Below, in pieces: positions 50,287 through 61,990 of a stretch of 64,000 nucleotides of DNA. The DNA comes from Mariannaea sp. PMI_226. Taxonomy: Eukaryota; Ascomycota; Sordariomycetes; Hypocreales; Nectriaceae. The notes under the pieces were generated by a model. That model searched no databases. It was not told where the DNA came from and saw only the letters and a list, made by a program, of their open reading frames with translations. Location: the NCBI GenBank assembly GCA_024336345.1, contig JANFOG010000001.1:1488001-1552000 (forward strand). The letters run 5' to 3'. The translations under genes were made by a program, and so were the position numbers. The first letter of the stretch is position 1. The number at the start of each line of letters is the position of its first letter.

Positions 50287-51426
50287 ATGGCTTCTGTTAT
50301 GGACGAAATTGAGTATAAGCTTGGGTCTGTCAAAGCTTCTACAGTCAAATCCGATGAGATTGACCCCGCATTCCGATCAACATGCATTGGTAGGTTGGCC
50401 ATGTTTCATGCAGACATACTCTGGCAACAAACTAACAGAATTGCTTGCGTAGACTTGATATCTGGCACCTTGGGAGGCAAGATTCTCGCCTTCTCAGATC
50501 AATGGTTCGCCGAAGCTGCAAACCTTCTCACCCCCACTCCCCCAATCCGTCAGCCTGGTAAAATGGTCTTCACTGGTGCCTGGTACGATGGATGGGAAAC
50601 CCGTCGACACAACACAGAGCCATTCGACTGGGTCATTGTGCGGCTGGGCGTGGCCTCGGGCACTGTCGAAGGCATTGAGGTAGACACAGCCTACTTCTCA
50701 GGTAATCACGCCCCAGCCATCTCTGTTGAGGGCGTCTTCAGTCAAGAAGACGAAGAAGTCGTATCATGGCAAGGAGGTCGAGGGAAGTGGGAAACCATTC
50801 TCGACATTCGGGAATGTGGCCCATCACAGCGGTTTGGCTGGAGACTTGATGAACCTACCGCCAAGCCGTACACACACGTGAGGTTGAACATGTACCCCGA
50901 CGGTGGCATTGCACGATTCAGACTCTTTGGGCATGCAGTCCCAGTCTTTCCCGAAGACAAAAACGCCATTTTTGATCTTGCTGCCGCTCAGAATGGTGGT
51001 GTTGCCGTGTCCTGCAGCGATCAGCATTTCGGTACCAAGGATAACCTGCTTCTCCCAGGTCGAGGCAAGGACATGGGCGACGGTTGGGAAACGGCGCGGT
51101 CACGGAGCAAAGGACATGTTGACTGGACAGTCATCAAGCTAGGAGCTCCAGGTTATGTTGAGAGGTTTGTGGTAGACACGGCACATTTCAGAGGCAACTT
51201 TCCACAAAAAGTGGCTATTGAGGGCATCGAGTGGCAGGGCGAGGGTGATCCATCAGCGGATGCTCAAAGGTGGAAGGAGGTTGTGCCGCCGAGCAAGACA
51301 GGACCTGACAGAGAGCATGAGTTCACCAGTTCAGCAAAGGATGTAGTGGTGACCCATGTCAAGCTCATCATGATTCCTGATGGTGGAGTCAAGAGACTGA
51401 GGGCCTTTGGGAGACGAGTTGTCTAG
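50287..51426 (+). CDS. Allantoicase (allantoate amidinohydrolase)
   Basis: Exons 50287-50389 and 50453-51426 (63-nt intron, CTAAC branch point) give 358 residues, the usual length for allantoicase. The enzyme hydrolyses allantoate to ureidoglycolate and urea in purine breakdown, letting fungi use uric acid and allantoin as nitrogen. The sequence shows the duplicated allantoicase domain. The first repeat has LGGKILAFSDQWFAEAANLL, KMVFTGAWYDGWETRRH and DWVIVRLGVASGTVEGIEVDT. The second has GVAVSCSDQHFGTKDNLLLP, DMGDGWETARSR and DWTVIKLGAPGYVERFVVDT. Each repeat ends with a MYPDGGIARFRLFG or MIPDGGVKRLRAFG segment. The first ATG of MASVMDE was used; the second Met five codons later is equally possible. 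Yeast DAL2 and Neurospora alc are the named relatives. Confidence 0.95.
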   Translation: MASVMDEIEYKLGSVKASTVKSDEIDPAFRSTCIGRLAMFHADILWQQTNRIACVDLISGTLGGKILAFSDQWFAEAANLLTPTPPIRQPGKMVFTGAWYDGWETRRHNTEPFDWVIVRLGVASGTVEGIEVDTAYFSGNHAPAISVEGVFSQEDEEVVSWQGGRGKWETILDIRECGPSQRFGWRLDEPTAKPYTHVRLNMYPDGGIARFRLFGHAVPVFPEDKNAIFDLAAAQNGGVAVSCSDQHFGTKDNLLLPGRGKDMGDGWETARSRSKGHVDWTVIKLGAPGYVERFVVDTAHFRGNFPQKVAIEGIEWQGEGDPSADAQRWKEVVPPSKTGPDREHEFTSSAKDVVVTHVKLIMIPDGGVKRLRAFGRRVV

Positions 51427-52194
51427 GAGCCCAACACCATTCCCCACACTAGCTCCCCGTTCGGCTCATATCTAATAGTTAGGTAGGTACCTTGGTAGGT
51501 AAGGTACCACCAACTAGCAGACACACCATAATTACCTACCTGAGGCAAGGAAGCACTGATGAATAAATGACGTGGAGAAAAGAGTACTTTTTATATGGAA
51601 AACCCACTGGCAGGCAACGCTTGCAGGAATTAATAAAAAAAAATAACATCAAGGAGCGACTTGTGATAAGCCGCTCTCATATATTTCAAACCTGCTTTGC
51701 CAGGCATCCGTCATGAAGCAGAGAGGGAGCCAAGCTTAACCTGGAGCAAATGATGCTCCATTATCGAGGTGCACAGACGACGACCTAGCTTCTATTACTA
51801 TTGCACCGAGAAGGTACACGATGGTACCCTAACCCCAGACCGGAGAGGCGCCAACTGCACTAGGCTCCAATTTGATGGCGAAGTACCTTCCATGTACAGA
51901 CTGTAACAAGGTCACCAACACAACACCGGAACGTCTGTTTCTCCATATCAGTCCAGTGGGTTGGTAGGTAAGGTATGTAGGTTACCCTCCACGACAACCT
52001 CACACGATATCCGCAAGACACCCAAGACACTGTCTTTTCTCCAAGGGACTTTTCCCATTTCGAAGCGCCTTTGTTCCTCCACGGTATAGCGCTACTTCTG
52101 CTCCCTTTCCTCCAGCGCATCCGCCAAATCTCCCCGCATCCGCGCAACTTCATGAGCTAAATCCAGTGTCTGGCATCTGCCCCTCCTCTTCATC
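51427..52194. other. Intergenic region before the ankyrin/DIL gene
   Basis: About 770 bases with TAGGTA-type repeats just after the allantoicase stop (51480-51510) and C/T-rich DNA before 52195. A minimal ATG AGC TAA frame lies at 52152-52160 in the probable leader. No gene is seen. Confidence 0.55.
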
Positions 52195-54831
52195 ATGGAT
52201 ATTGGGGATGTCGCCAGCGGCGAGGGCGAAAAGAAGCCCCGTGTGCTCCCGCTAGATCTCCCCACCTCTCTTGACGACCGCCGACATGCTCCGGCTGATC
52301 AACTTGTCCCAGAAACAGAGATGTACGACGGTTGGCAAGGTGCGTCCCAACGATATTCCAACATCGCCCTCCTGCTTTGCGCACAAACCACTGACGTAGA
52401 CGATGTCCAGGCCAGTCCCAGTTTCTCACCAGCCCAGCCCTTGCGAAACCCCTGAACTTCGGTAATCTGTCACTCAACGATAACGACTTTGGCGACGACC
52501 TGACCAAAGGACCCGTGGACAGCGACACGAGACTAATGGAGATGCTGGCCGCGCAAGCCGCTCACCATGCTGGACCCGGATTTGAGGACGAGGACGAAAT
52601 CGCCAGCAGCGAAACACTTACAGACGCTGAAAAGAAGGCAAAGCTACAGAAGAGTCTCAACATGGCTGCAAGCAACGGTGATGTAGAGAGAATTCGGAGG
52701 CTACTGAATAGCAAAGCGAGAGAGTTTCTCGATGTCAATTCCGAAGATGAGGACGGCACTCCTCCTCTAATATATGCCAGCTGCTTCGTAAGTTAATTTG
52801 TATTGCCAGCTTGTTGGTTTCGCATACTGATTTGATTCCTAGGGCCACGAGGCAGTAGTTCAGGCACTGATCGAGGCGGGTGCCGACGTCAACAAACAGG
52901 ATCGAAACCAATGGACCGCGCTCATGTGGGCCATGACGAATCGTCACAAAGGCATTGCAAAACTCTTACTCGATAATAACGCCTCCTCCGACCAGAAAAC
53001 ATCGTCAGGGCGCACTGCGTTTGATTTTGTCCCTCCAGATAGCGACATGTCGTTTTATCTACACGATAATGGCTACAATATCGGCAACGCAGGCGTAACA
53101 GATGATTTTTATAGCCCTGGGTTCTCCCAAGATCGATTCGAGGAGGAGATGGCGGAAAATGAAATGCGCAGGCGGCTCATGATGGAGAGTGCTCGAGACC
53201 TTGAGGTCGATTTAGGCAACGTGGGCATCGATGACCAACCTGAGGTATTTGCCACCGGACTCTTATGGTCTTGGAATTCAAGAATGAAATACTGACAAAA
53301 GTTCCAGCCAGTTGATGAATTTGAGGAGGAACAACAAGAATTCGACTGGAGTCGTTGCTTACACGATCAAATGTTCGTTTTCCAAGAGCATGAATTGGAT
53401 CGTATACTGGACATTATCATAACCAAGATGACACCACAACGATCACCATCCCAAAAACCAGTACCTGCGAATATGATATTCCTGAGTGCGAGATATGCGC
53501 ATTACCATGCGAGCCCAGACTTGTTAGAGCGACTCCTGGTGTCGGCCATGGACTTGATAAACGACGTGGTTGAGGAGAGTCAGTGGGATATGACGATACT
53601 TGCGTTCTGGATGTCAAACGCAACCCTTCTACTGCATTATCTGAAGAAAGATGCTGGCCTAGTCGAAGCTACTTCCGAATTCCAGGCCCATCTTGCGGAG
53701 TTGATCAATGAGATCTTCATTCTGATCGTCCGAGATGCTGAGCGACGTCTTGATAAGGTATTGGACGCGGCGATGCTAGACCACGAAACTATCCCCGGAT
53801 TTGAAGATATCACATTCCAAAACGAATGGAAACTGTTCAAGCGTAAGACGCAAGTCAAGGAAGAGCCGTTAGAGAAACGATTTCGGCCTCCTTCCCCGAA
53901 ACAGCGAGCGAAACCAGCGCCAAGAAATGTTACATCCCTTCTATCCTCTACTTTGTTTGTGCTCGACTTGTACGATATTCACTCAGTCATCACTACACAA
54001 GTTATCTCACAACTACTTTACTGGATAGCAGCAGAGCTCCTGAACCGAATCATGTCCAATCGCAAGTATTTGGCCCGTACCAAGGCCATGCAAATTCGGA
54101 TGAACATTTCTGTCCTGGAGGATTGGGCTCGTACCAATAACAGACAGGCCGAGCACTATGAGGGAGGAGAAACAAGGGCCTCGGGAGAGACGACCATGGA
54201 GGCGGCCCGGAAACATCTAACACCTGTCATCCAAATGCTGCAGTGGCTCCAGTGCTTCTCGTCATTGGATGCAGATGATATGGATGCGCTGGTGACCACA
54301 CTACAGCAGCTAAAGAGGCTCAGCCCACAACAACTTATTCACGCAGCAAACCACTACCGTCCTGAAGTAGGCGAAAAAGGTTTACCCAAGAGCGCAATGA
54401 AATACCTAATCAACCTTCAGAAGGAGGTAGCGCTCAAGCGAGACCGGCGACGGAGTGGAAGGGCTTCGCCACTGCCAAAATCGGGTCAGGATAGCAGTCC
54501 AGTCACCCCCGTTAAAGGCCGGTCGAATGGTACTGGTTTGGAAACACCGGGGAGCAATCAAACTGTGTCAAGTCCACCGCAACACGAATCTGACGAAGAT
54601 GATACACCGGAGCACCTTCTCTTAGACCCGGCTTTCATGCTGCCTTTTACACTTCCCTCCGTGACAGATATGTTGGTGTCATATGGGGCTGGTTTTGGGG
54701 GCCTGAACCGCGAACGGGAGCGAAAATACATTCCTACGGTACCACCAGAGTTCCTCGAAAAGCTGGAAGTGAGTGGAGGCCAAAAGGGACCCATGTTCAG
54801 GGAGGCAGACTGGGAGAACGAGGAAGTTTGA
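52195..54831 (+). CDS. Ankyrin-repeat and DIL (dilute) domain protein
   Basis: Exons 52195-52339, 52411-52787, 52843-53244 and 53308-54831 join in phase to give 815 residues. The disordered acidic N-terminus leads into ankyrin repeats at about 105-205: KSLNMAASNGDVERIRRLL, then GTPPLIYASCFGHEAVVQAL, then WTALMWAMTNRHKGIAKLLL. A large C-terminal helical region (about 340-660) contains the dilute features: WDMTILAFWMSNATLLLHYL, a helix around VLDLYDIHSVITTQVISQLL with YWIAAELLNRI, then a region ending in LTPVIQMLQWLQCF and LTTLQQLKRLSPQQL-like helices. DIL domains form the cargo-binding tail of class V myosins. Fungi also have this ankyrin-DIL protein without a motor, whose role is not well defined, so an adaptor in vesicle or polarity transport is only a guess. 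The tail is Ser/Pro-rich. Introns of 71, 55 and 63 nt have clear GT-AG ends. Confidence 0.88.
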
Positions 54832-57800
54832 GAACGGTGCAGAATAGTAGCCTTGGGAGCTACCTGATTGGGAAGTTTGAACACATGGCACTACAAGCAA
54901 GTACAGGGGGAAAGGGGAGAGAGACTTTCGCTCTGCATCCTTCAGCCGACTGGCGCCCGGGACGCTGTCATTCACGCAAGCACATGAGATTACAAGTTCA
55001 AGAGGTGCAAGCACATGACCAAGCAGCATTGAGCCAGCACTGCGTAACTATGAGTTGGTGGCAGGAGATGATGCAGCAAGCCTGGAAATGCGCTGATGCA
55101 AGCTGCAAGGGACCAAGATTTTTTTGACAGGAGGAGAGCCTGGTCAGATGGAGATGCAGAACGCCAAAAAGGAAGAAAAAGGGGGAAGGGGGGGCAAGCA
55201 CGGGAGTCGGGCATCTTCAGGAACGTGAGCGCTCTTTACGGGGAGCAGTTCCGGGACGAACGAGATTGAGGGGGGGGAAATGCACAAAACGACCACGAAA
55301 GCATGAGCATGAGAAAAGAGCAAGCCTGATAGAAATAGGTGGTGTGATGTACCTTCAGGATTGAATAACTCTCACTATGAGCATAGTTGTACCAAATATC
55401 AATGTGGGAATTTTCCGACCCATGATGCCATTCCCGATGCCAACTCGGAGTCTTTTTCCTACAACGCCCTAGGCAGTTTTTTTTTATTCTTCTCATCAAC
55501 CCGAGCTAGGTTGCTTTGGTTCCGTCGACTCGAATCAACTTTCAAGAGTTTTGGCGGGCTAATGTTGGTGATGATTATTGCCCTCTTTTGGTGACATTTA
55601 GTTGAATCAGTGACGCAGATGCAGATGCAACCGCGAAGTTTGCGGTAGTCTTTGTTACAGAATTTGAATGCAAATCACAGATGACAAAAAACTTGGACAG
55701 CTCACTCATACTTCGTACCAGAGCAATACTCGCGTGTCCGTTCTAGGGTGGACGCGATTCCTGGCCGCTCGATGCATGCACTCAACAGTTGGCGTGACTC
55801 TGTTGGAGCACGAAAAGCGTCAGGACGGGGGGGCAGGATGGGGGGCCAGCGACACATTACATAGCTGCTTCAACTTTCCAACTCCGAGGACTCGATCACT
55901 ACTTGATCCATGTCAGGCCTTCTGCCCGCATGGTGTGGTCCTTGTTGTTTTCTCTTTCTCGTCCCTCGCTCTCATCCCGAGTGGCTGGTAAGAAAAGATC
56001 TGAATCTAAGTCTGTACCGGTTTGCTTATTTGGGATAAGGGCGGCATGGACTGGTCGTTTCATGTGTTAGCTCTTCGGGGAGAAGATGAGGGGGGGATGG
56101 AAGAAGTAGGGAACAGGAGCAAGGTCTGATCGGTCCATCTCACCGCATCTCTCTCTCCCTTTCTTCTTGATGCTGCTTCCCCTTCCACAGCTAGCCAGGC
56201 TTTGGAAGGGAGAGAGAGAAGAGAAGGGGGGGGGCCGTAAAAAGCCTCCGCTGCCACGCGATGTGGGATGAACCAGGGTTGAGGACCAGGGTATTCAAAG
56301 GCCAGGGACGGCACCAGTCCTCAACCGGTTTTGCCCAACGATGCGTTGGCGATGGGATGCCACGTCAGGAGATGAAAATTCTTTTCTTTCGAGCATCACT
56401 CACCAGTCATAGGGGTAAAAAAAAAATCTTCTTCCTGTCGGCGTTCTCTCCTGCTTCGGAGGCTGAACTAGTTCTTCGAGTCCCCCCTGGCAAGGTGTGT
56501 TGCTGGGAATCTCACACTCCGTGTTTTGTCGCGGGTGAGAGAAATATTTTGTTATGTGAGCAACTGTCCGGCTTTTCCTTTTCCCGTTCCAATCGAAAGC
56601 ATTCACCCTTTGACAAGTGTTGCTGTTTGTGCTCGGATCTTTGTGGCGCCGGTCTCATAAGTCGGGCAATTTATTTATGATCCGATGATCGAGTTGAGTC
56701 GAAGCTTTTGGGCCGTATTTTTTTTTTTTTTGGCTTGACTTTGACTGCGTCTGTTCCCTTTTCAGCTTGCTGTGCCATGGTTACATGCCTGGCGTCAGGT
56801 ACCATATGCGGCACAGCAGAAAGGGCCAGCATCAGTGATTAGTTTCCTTGATAATGCCTGTTACACCCGTTACATCGGCTGGGCAGACGTCCAAGTTTAG
56901 GGTAGTGTCATCGTTGATCGCATCAAACTCGTCACAATGTTAGAGATTGTTCTGGCGTAGTTGTATGATAGATGACCAAGAATCGCTTTGCTCAAAATGT
57001 TCTACGCACAGAGTCGCTTTTTGCAGCTCGTAGACTGTGTTGCCCTACATACACGACTGCGGCACGGGACGGTGGTGAAAAAAAAGGAAAAAGTGATCGA
57101 CAAGAGAAGCAATCCATTTCAGCTGGCCACAAGAAAGCCTACAGCTCCTTGCTGCAGGCATCACAGCCCAGCTGAAGTACAGGTAATTATTGTAAGAGAC
57201 CGTGCTCAACTGCCTCCTACACGTGTACTACGTATACTCGGTACAGCATGCGCCTAAAAGGCCTCTCCATATGACTGGTATGCACAGCTCGGCCCAGTCT
57301 TATAGGAGTAACACGATCAAACGTCCGTCGAAGAGCATAATACAGACAGTAATCCAGAAGAAGCTAGATATGTAGTCTCTAGTCTACTACTCTTCAGTGC
57401 CGTGTATATCAGTCACATTACAGATAACTTGGACAGACCTCGCACGAGGCCGATGGGTCTGCCGTGTCCTTGAGCGAGCAGATGCCAATATGTAGATCCA
57501 AATATCGAGAAGGGTCTGTGTTAGTGAGGTGGCTACTAGGGACTGTTTGAGGCAAAGGTAAGGTAAGGTAGTAGAGAAAATGGTGTCATGACGGCCCTCC
57601 CTCTATAAAAGAAAAGAAAAAAAAAAAGAGCATCAAGTGAAGGAGATAAATTGGTAGGCGGATAAAGCATTTTTTGGGGGGGAAGGGGGAAGTGTGAAGG
57701 GGGGAATGCAAACCAAATCAAAATATCGAATTTTCGTGCAAATAGCTATGAGACAGCTGAATGAGACAGTAGTAGGAGAAAACAATGCATTCCGGGAGCC

Positions 57801-58014
57801 AAGAACAAGCCCGGATTCCCGAATATGTGGATAGATTGGAATGGCGTAACTAGCAATGGGAGATGACTCAAGAGAAAAAGAAATAAACAATGGTAGTTAA
57901 GATTTGCCTATCCAAGTAGGTCAGGTAGGTAAAGTATACAGTATGTAAAGTCGGTTAGTTAGGATATGCAAGATAAGAAAAAAATGTGGAAGAATAGTAA
58001 AAAAGGACAAGGCA

Positions 58015-58038
58015 GCAATAACAATAACAATAACAATA
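58015..58038. repeat. AATAAC hexanucleotide microsatellite
   Basis: About four AATAAC units in AT-rich noncoding DNA. Confidence 0.8.
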
Positions 58039-60845
58039 CTAGTTACGGAATATCGAGGAGAAGCGGGAGCTGGTTAGTCAATTATCATCATCAATTTTGT
58101 ATTATTGTTCTTGTTATCTAAGTTATTATCTCCCCTTTGGCCAGACCAGACTTACTGGTACGGCACTATGTACACCTTATTCTGTTACGCGGCGGCGATC
58201 ATGAGTGTCCGTCCGTATCTGCGGCCATATCAACATGACACGCAGACAAGTCAGGACGTGTTAGGTCTGTTATGCATGCAGTGCAGAGTTTGGGGAAAAG
58301 CATGATGCGCAAATACGAAGTTCTGCACTGCACTGCATGCATTCTCGAACTGTATCATGTATCATAATACATTGACTTTTGTTTTTCTCCCCTCCTTCTC
58401 AAACACAAGAAGCTACAAAACGAATACACACCCCCATGTCCTTTTTTTTTTTTGTCCTTTTCGTCCATGGCAGCGGCCGTCCAGTGTGTGTCTGTGTGTT
58501 CCAATATGGTGTGTTGGAGTTGCGGGTACCTTGCAGACCCTTCCCAGCCTTTCCATCCTTGGCACCATCGGTGGTGCCCCCCCTCCATCTTGTCATCTAA
58601 TCGTGATAGGTCAGGTCCCCTGGATCCCGTGCGTCGCTTAAGCCTGTTGGGCCGACGGAGGAGACTTGTCAAAACGAGGTACAGCCTAATGTCGGTAAGG
58701 CAAGGCGAAGTCAGCCGGGGTAGTAGTAGTACTGTAGGCTTGAGGCTTTAAAGCTGAGGTGCTTTCTGCCCTCACTTGAAAATTTATGGTAGATGATTTG
58801 GATGGGGATTACAGATGGGAATCTAGTGGGAAAAAAAGGAATTGCAAAAGAAAACATCAGATAGGATTGAATAAAACGAGAAAAAGAAATTATGATACAC
58901 ATAATTAATTGTCTTGATTAAGCTCAGAGGAGAAAACAACAAGGAGAAAACAAGAAGTGAGACAAATGACCCACTTCAACGGCCTCTTCCGCGATGTAGT
59001 AAGTTGATTACTATGTTAGTAGCAGCCCGCTGGTAACCAAAAAAAAAAGGACTCAATCCATCGGGAATTTGAAAGTGAATTCGCCTTCCGGATGGCGTTC
59101 CGGATCGTTCTTTTTATTTTGATCTTTTTTCTTTCCTTTTTGTGTGTGCGCGTGGCTGTGAGTGCCTCGCTCTGTTCTTTGATTGGAAATCGATGGGCTG
59201 GCACCACGACGCCGTCTGGCTGCTGTCTACTTACCACTCTGTACCTGTATGGCACCTTTCCCGTCTATCCTCCCATCCGGTGACTGTTCAGGCCGAGGTC
59301 GCTAGTACTTGAGTTGGACATCGTGAGATATATGGATATATGGATGTACGTTATGGATGTGTTTGCGACGTGTTCCTGCGTGACGCTCAAGCACCAGGAG
59401 TTAACATCCCTTTTTTCATCAAAAGTATTCCCACCATCCTCCCCTTCGCCCCTATTTTTTCCTCTTCTAGGCGATTTGCCCCTGGATTGGGTGCCTATGC
59501 GTTCCTGGTGCGGTGTGTGCTGCGATGTGCTGTATCGTATACTGCACGATGCTCGGCTGGGTGTCATGTTCAGCCCTGCTTTGAGTGGCTCGGACTGGGC
59601 CATTGTGGAGTTTGAGGCTACCACACTGTTGGATACCTACAGTACGTACCATCCAGAGTCAAGTAGTTAGGTACATAAGGCATTGTAGGTACGGTAGGAC
59701 TATGTAATCACCTCCGTCACAAGCAAAATGCCACTCTGCCTTATCTACACTGGCAACTAATTACATGTGTACATGTCTGAGCACACTATGTAAGGTACAG
59801 CGGTAGGTAAAGTGACTACTTAATTTAAGTGTTGCTCTTTTTTTATTTTTTCTTTCGGCACGGGACGGGGACTGGGCCTTCCTTTCTGCTGCCTGGCCTG
59901 AGGTCTCAGTCCTCTTGGACGAGATACAACTCATATGAAAGACTTGGTATCTACTGTATCTGAAAACTGCACCAGACCAGCCAAGCCAGGGTTTATGGCA
60001 TGTGTTTTTTGGCTGGCGTGCGTGCGTGCGTGTACTGTACTTTGGATGAAGCGTGCGTTGATGTGTTGTAACTCACACTAGTCGTTGCAATGCCTGTCGT
60101 CCAATGGTCGTGGAGGCCGGTGCTGGCCCCATTCTGTCCATCCTACCTAGAGGTACTATCTGTGTCGTACCTTGGGCTCAGTAGGCAGATCGGAACAGTA
60201 CGTAGTGACTTTCGTGACGTTTGAAGTAGCACTGGGCTTTTGAAATGCGGAATAGAACGGCTTCTCGCCATGTCTGGCTGAGTGCGGTGAGAGGTGAATG
60301 GACGATGGGGACTGGGACGAAGCCTGGAGGGGCCCTCACTGAGGCCAGGCCCAGTTGCCCCTTCCTCCCCCCCGTAAGTAACTGTTCAAGCATCATGTGG
60401 TTTGTGTTTGGGCGGTGGATGAAGCTGCCGCGTAATTAATTAGGTATCAAACCACCACATCTCTGCGAGCACATTCACCGTCTTATTCATCGAACGCCTC
60501 CTGTTTGGTACTGCGTGCTTCCTAGTGGCCACTGGCCAGCTAGCCCAGGACCCATTAAAAGAGCCATGGCCCGGTCGGTGGAGGGATGATGTGGCTGATG
60601 CTGGATGGGCAGCATCCTCAACTTGGTTCTCTCACGGCCGGGGTTCCATCGTTCCGCCCGCCATCTAGTCCACACAAGCTCATCCACATGCGTTATCCAC
60701 ATACGGGGACCCGGGACTGATGGGGGTCGGTCGGGGCATGCATGGGGCCGGCCTGCGACTTGTCAATGGCATCCTAGTATTTGTAACGGAAAATCGATCG
60801 AGAGGAATACAGAGCGAGGGGGGGGCCAAGGAAGAAGGGCCAAAG

Positions 60846-60866
60846 AAAAAAAAAAAAAAAAAAAAA
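60846..60866. repeat. A21 homopolymer run
   Basis: Twenty-one consecutive adenines on the plus strand. A retroposon tail is possible, but no coding or tRNA-derived body precedes it, so a simple slippage tract is more likely. Confidence 0.8.
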
Positions 60867-61727
60867 GAACGCACATGCGTCAATAGCACAACGCACAGGA
60901 AGCTACCTACTCACCTATACCTAATCAATTCGTTTGAACTCGTCTAGTATATGTATATGGCATTCTCATGTGCCACGCCCTCCTTCTTGAGCTTGTCCGC
61001 CCTCTCCACTTCATCGTCCAGGCTGCATCTTGCTCTGAGTCTTTCTCTTCCTTGGGTCTTTTGGTCAAATTTGCCTGTTTCACTTGTGACTATTGTCCTG
61101 ACTTCTTTTCTTTTTGATATTATTATCATCCTTTCTTTTTCTTCTTCTCGCTTCAAGAATCTCCCAATTCGGAAAACACACCTTCATTGGGCGTTCAATA
61201 TTGTTCCGGTTTGCTGGGTCTGGATTCACTTGACTTCTTTTTTTTTTTCGACCCTCATCTGCGTATTGCTCTTGCCCACCCGCCACGTCAATCAGCTACT
61301 GCGACCTCTCAAAATTACACTGTCTCACCCATCATACGCTCCTCTTTTTCTCCATTTTGGCTCCACGCGCTGAGAACCTGGCAGAACGACTTTTGTCTCA
61401 GAGTTCCTGCTGCCCGCCGAGCTGAAATCACGTCAAGGCGGTGTTACCTTCCCCAGAGAAGAAAGGAAAACTTGTCTCCCTCCGGCATTGTCCATTCACA
61501 ATCGAGAAATTCTGGATCCGCCGTGACTCACTTCCTTATATCTTACCCTCGGTCTCCCTCCTCGTTCGACTCTTCTCCCTATTTGTTCACTTCCATTGTC
61601 GGATATCGTGTCTCTGCTCTGTCAGCAGCTTCATTACATTCCTCGGGTTTATCATCTCCATTCTTGGCCGGATAAACCAAACCAAAATCGACTGCTGAAG
61701 GATCTTGCTTGCTCACTTACACCATTC

Positions 61728-61820
61728 ATGCGCTCCAAGCCGCCTTATCGACTACGACTAACACACCAACTACGACACAAAGGGGGAATATCCATCTCGA
61801 AGGAGAATTCCATCCCTTAG
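61728..61820 (+). other. Possible upstream ORF (30 codons)
   Basis: ATG at 61728 opens a 30-residue basic peptide starting MRSKPPYRLR and stopping at 61818-61820, about 170 bases before the start of the long 3'-edge gene. If the transcript begins in the pyrimidine-rich DNA further upstream, ribosomes would meet this frame first. It is not shown to be transcribed. Confidence 0.3.
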
Positions 61821-61990
61821 ACAACACTGTGCAGCCCTTTTGCCCATAACTGCATTCATACTCATTTCTGGAACCACTCATTCGGCACGGGCACCTCGCC
61901 CAACAAAGGCCTCCCTATAGTGGCACATCCAGAATTGCCCAACATTGCAAATATATTGCAATACACACTCTGAGACCTGACAACCCGGTC

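Larger units (their letters stand above)
54832..61990. other. 7.2-kb gene-free region
   Basis: No coding region is supported. Contents include A- and G-rich runs (near 55180-55190, 56226, 57670), an AATAAC repeat near 58015-58038, an A21 run at 60846-60866, and from about 60950 a strongly pyrimidine-rich kilobase leading to the gene at 61991. The longer frames in that last part (such as 60951-61373 and 61187-61675) are Ser/Leu/Phe-rich translations of CT-rich DNA and show no domain. A possible 30-codon uORF lies at 61728-61820. Confidence 0.5.

Noticed and set aside
60780..60870. Poly-A run as a possible retroposon tail
   Set aside because: No element body, target-site duplication or tRNA-derived promoter is visible upstream; a slippage tract is the simpler reading.
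60951..61675. Frames of 140 and 162 codons before the 3'-edge gene
   Set aside because: They are translations of CT-rich leader DNA (Ser/Leu/Phe/Pro), overlap one another in different frames and have no recognisable domain.
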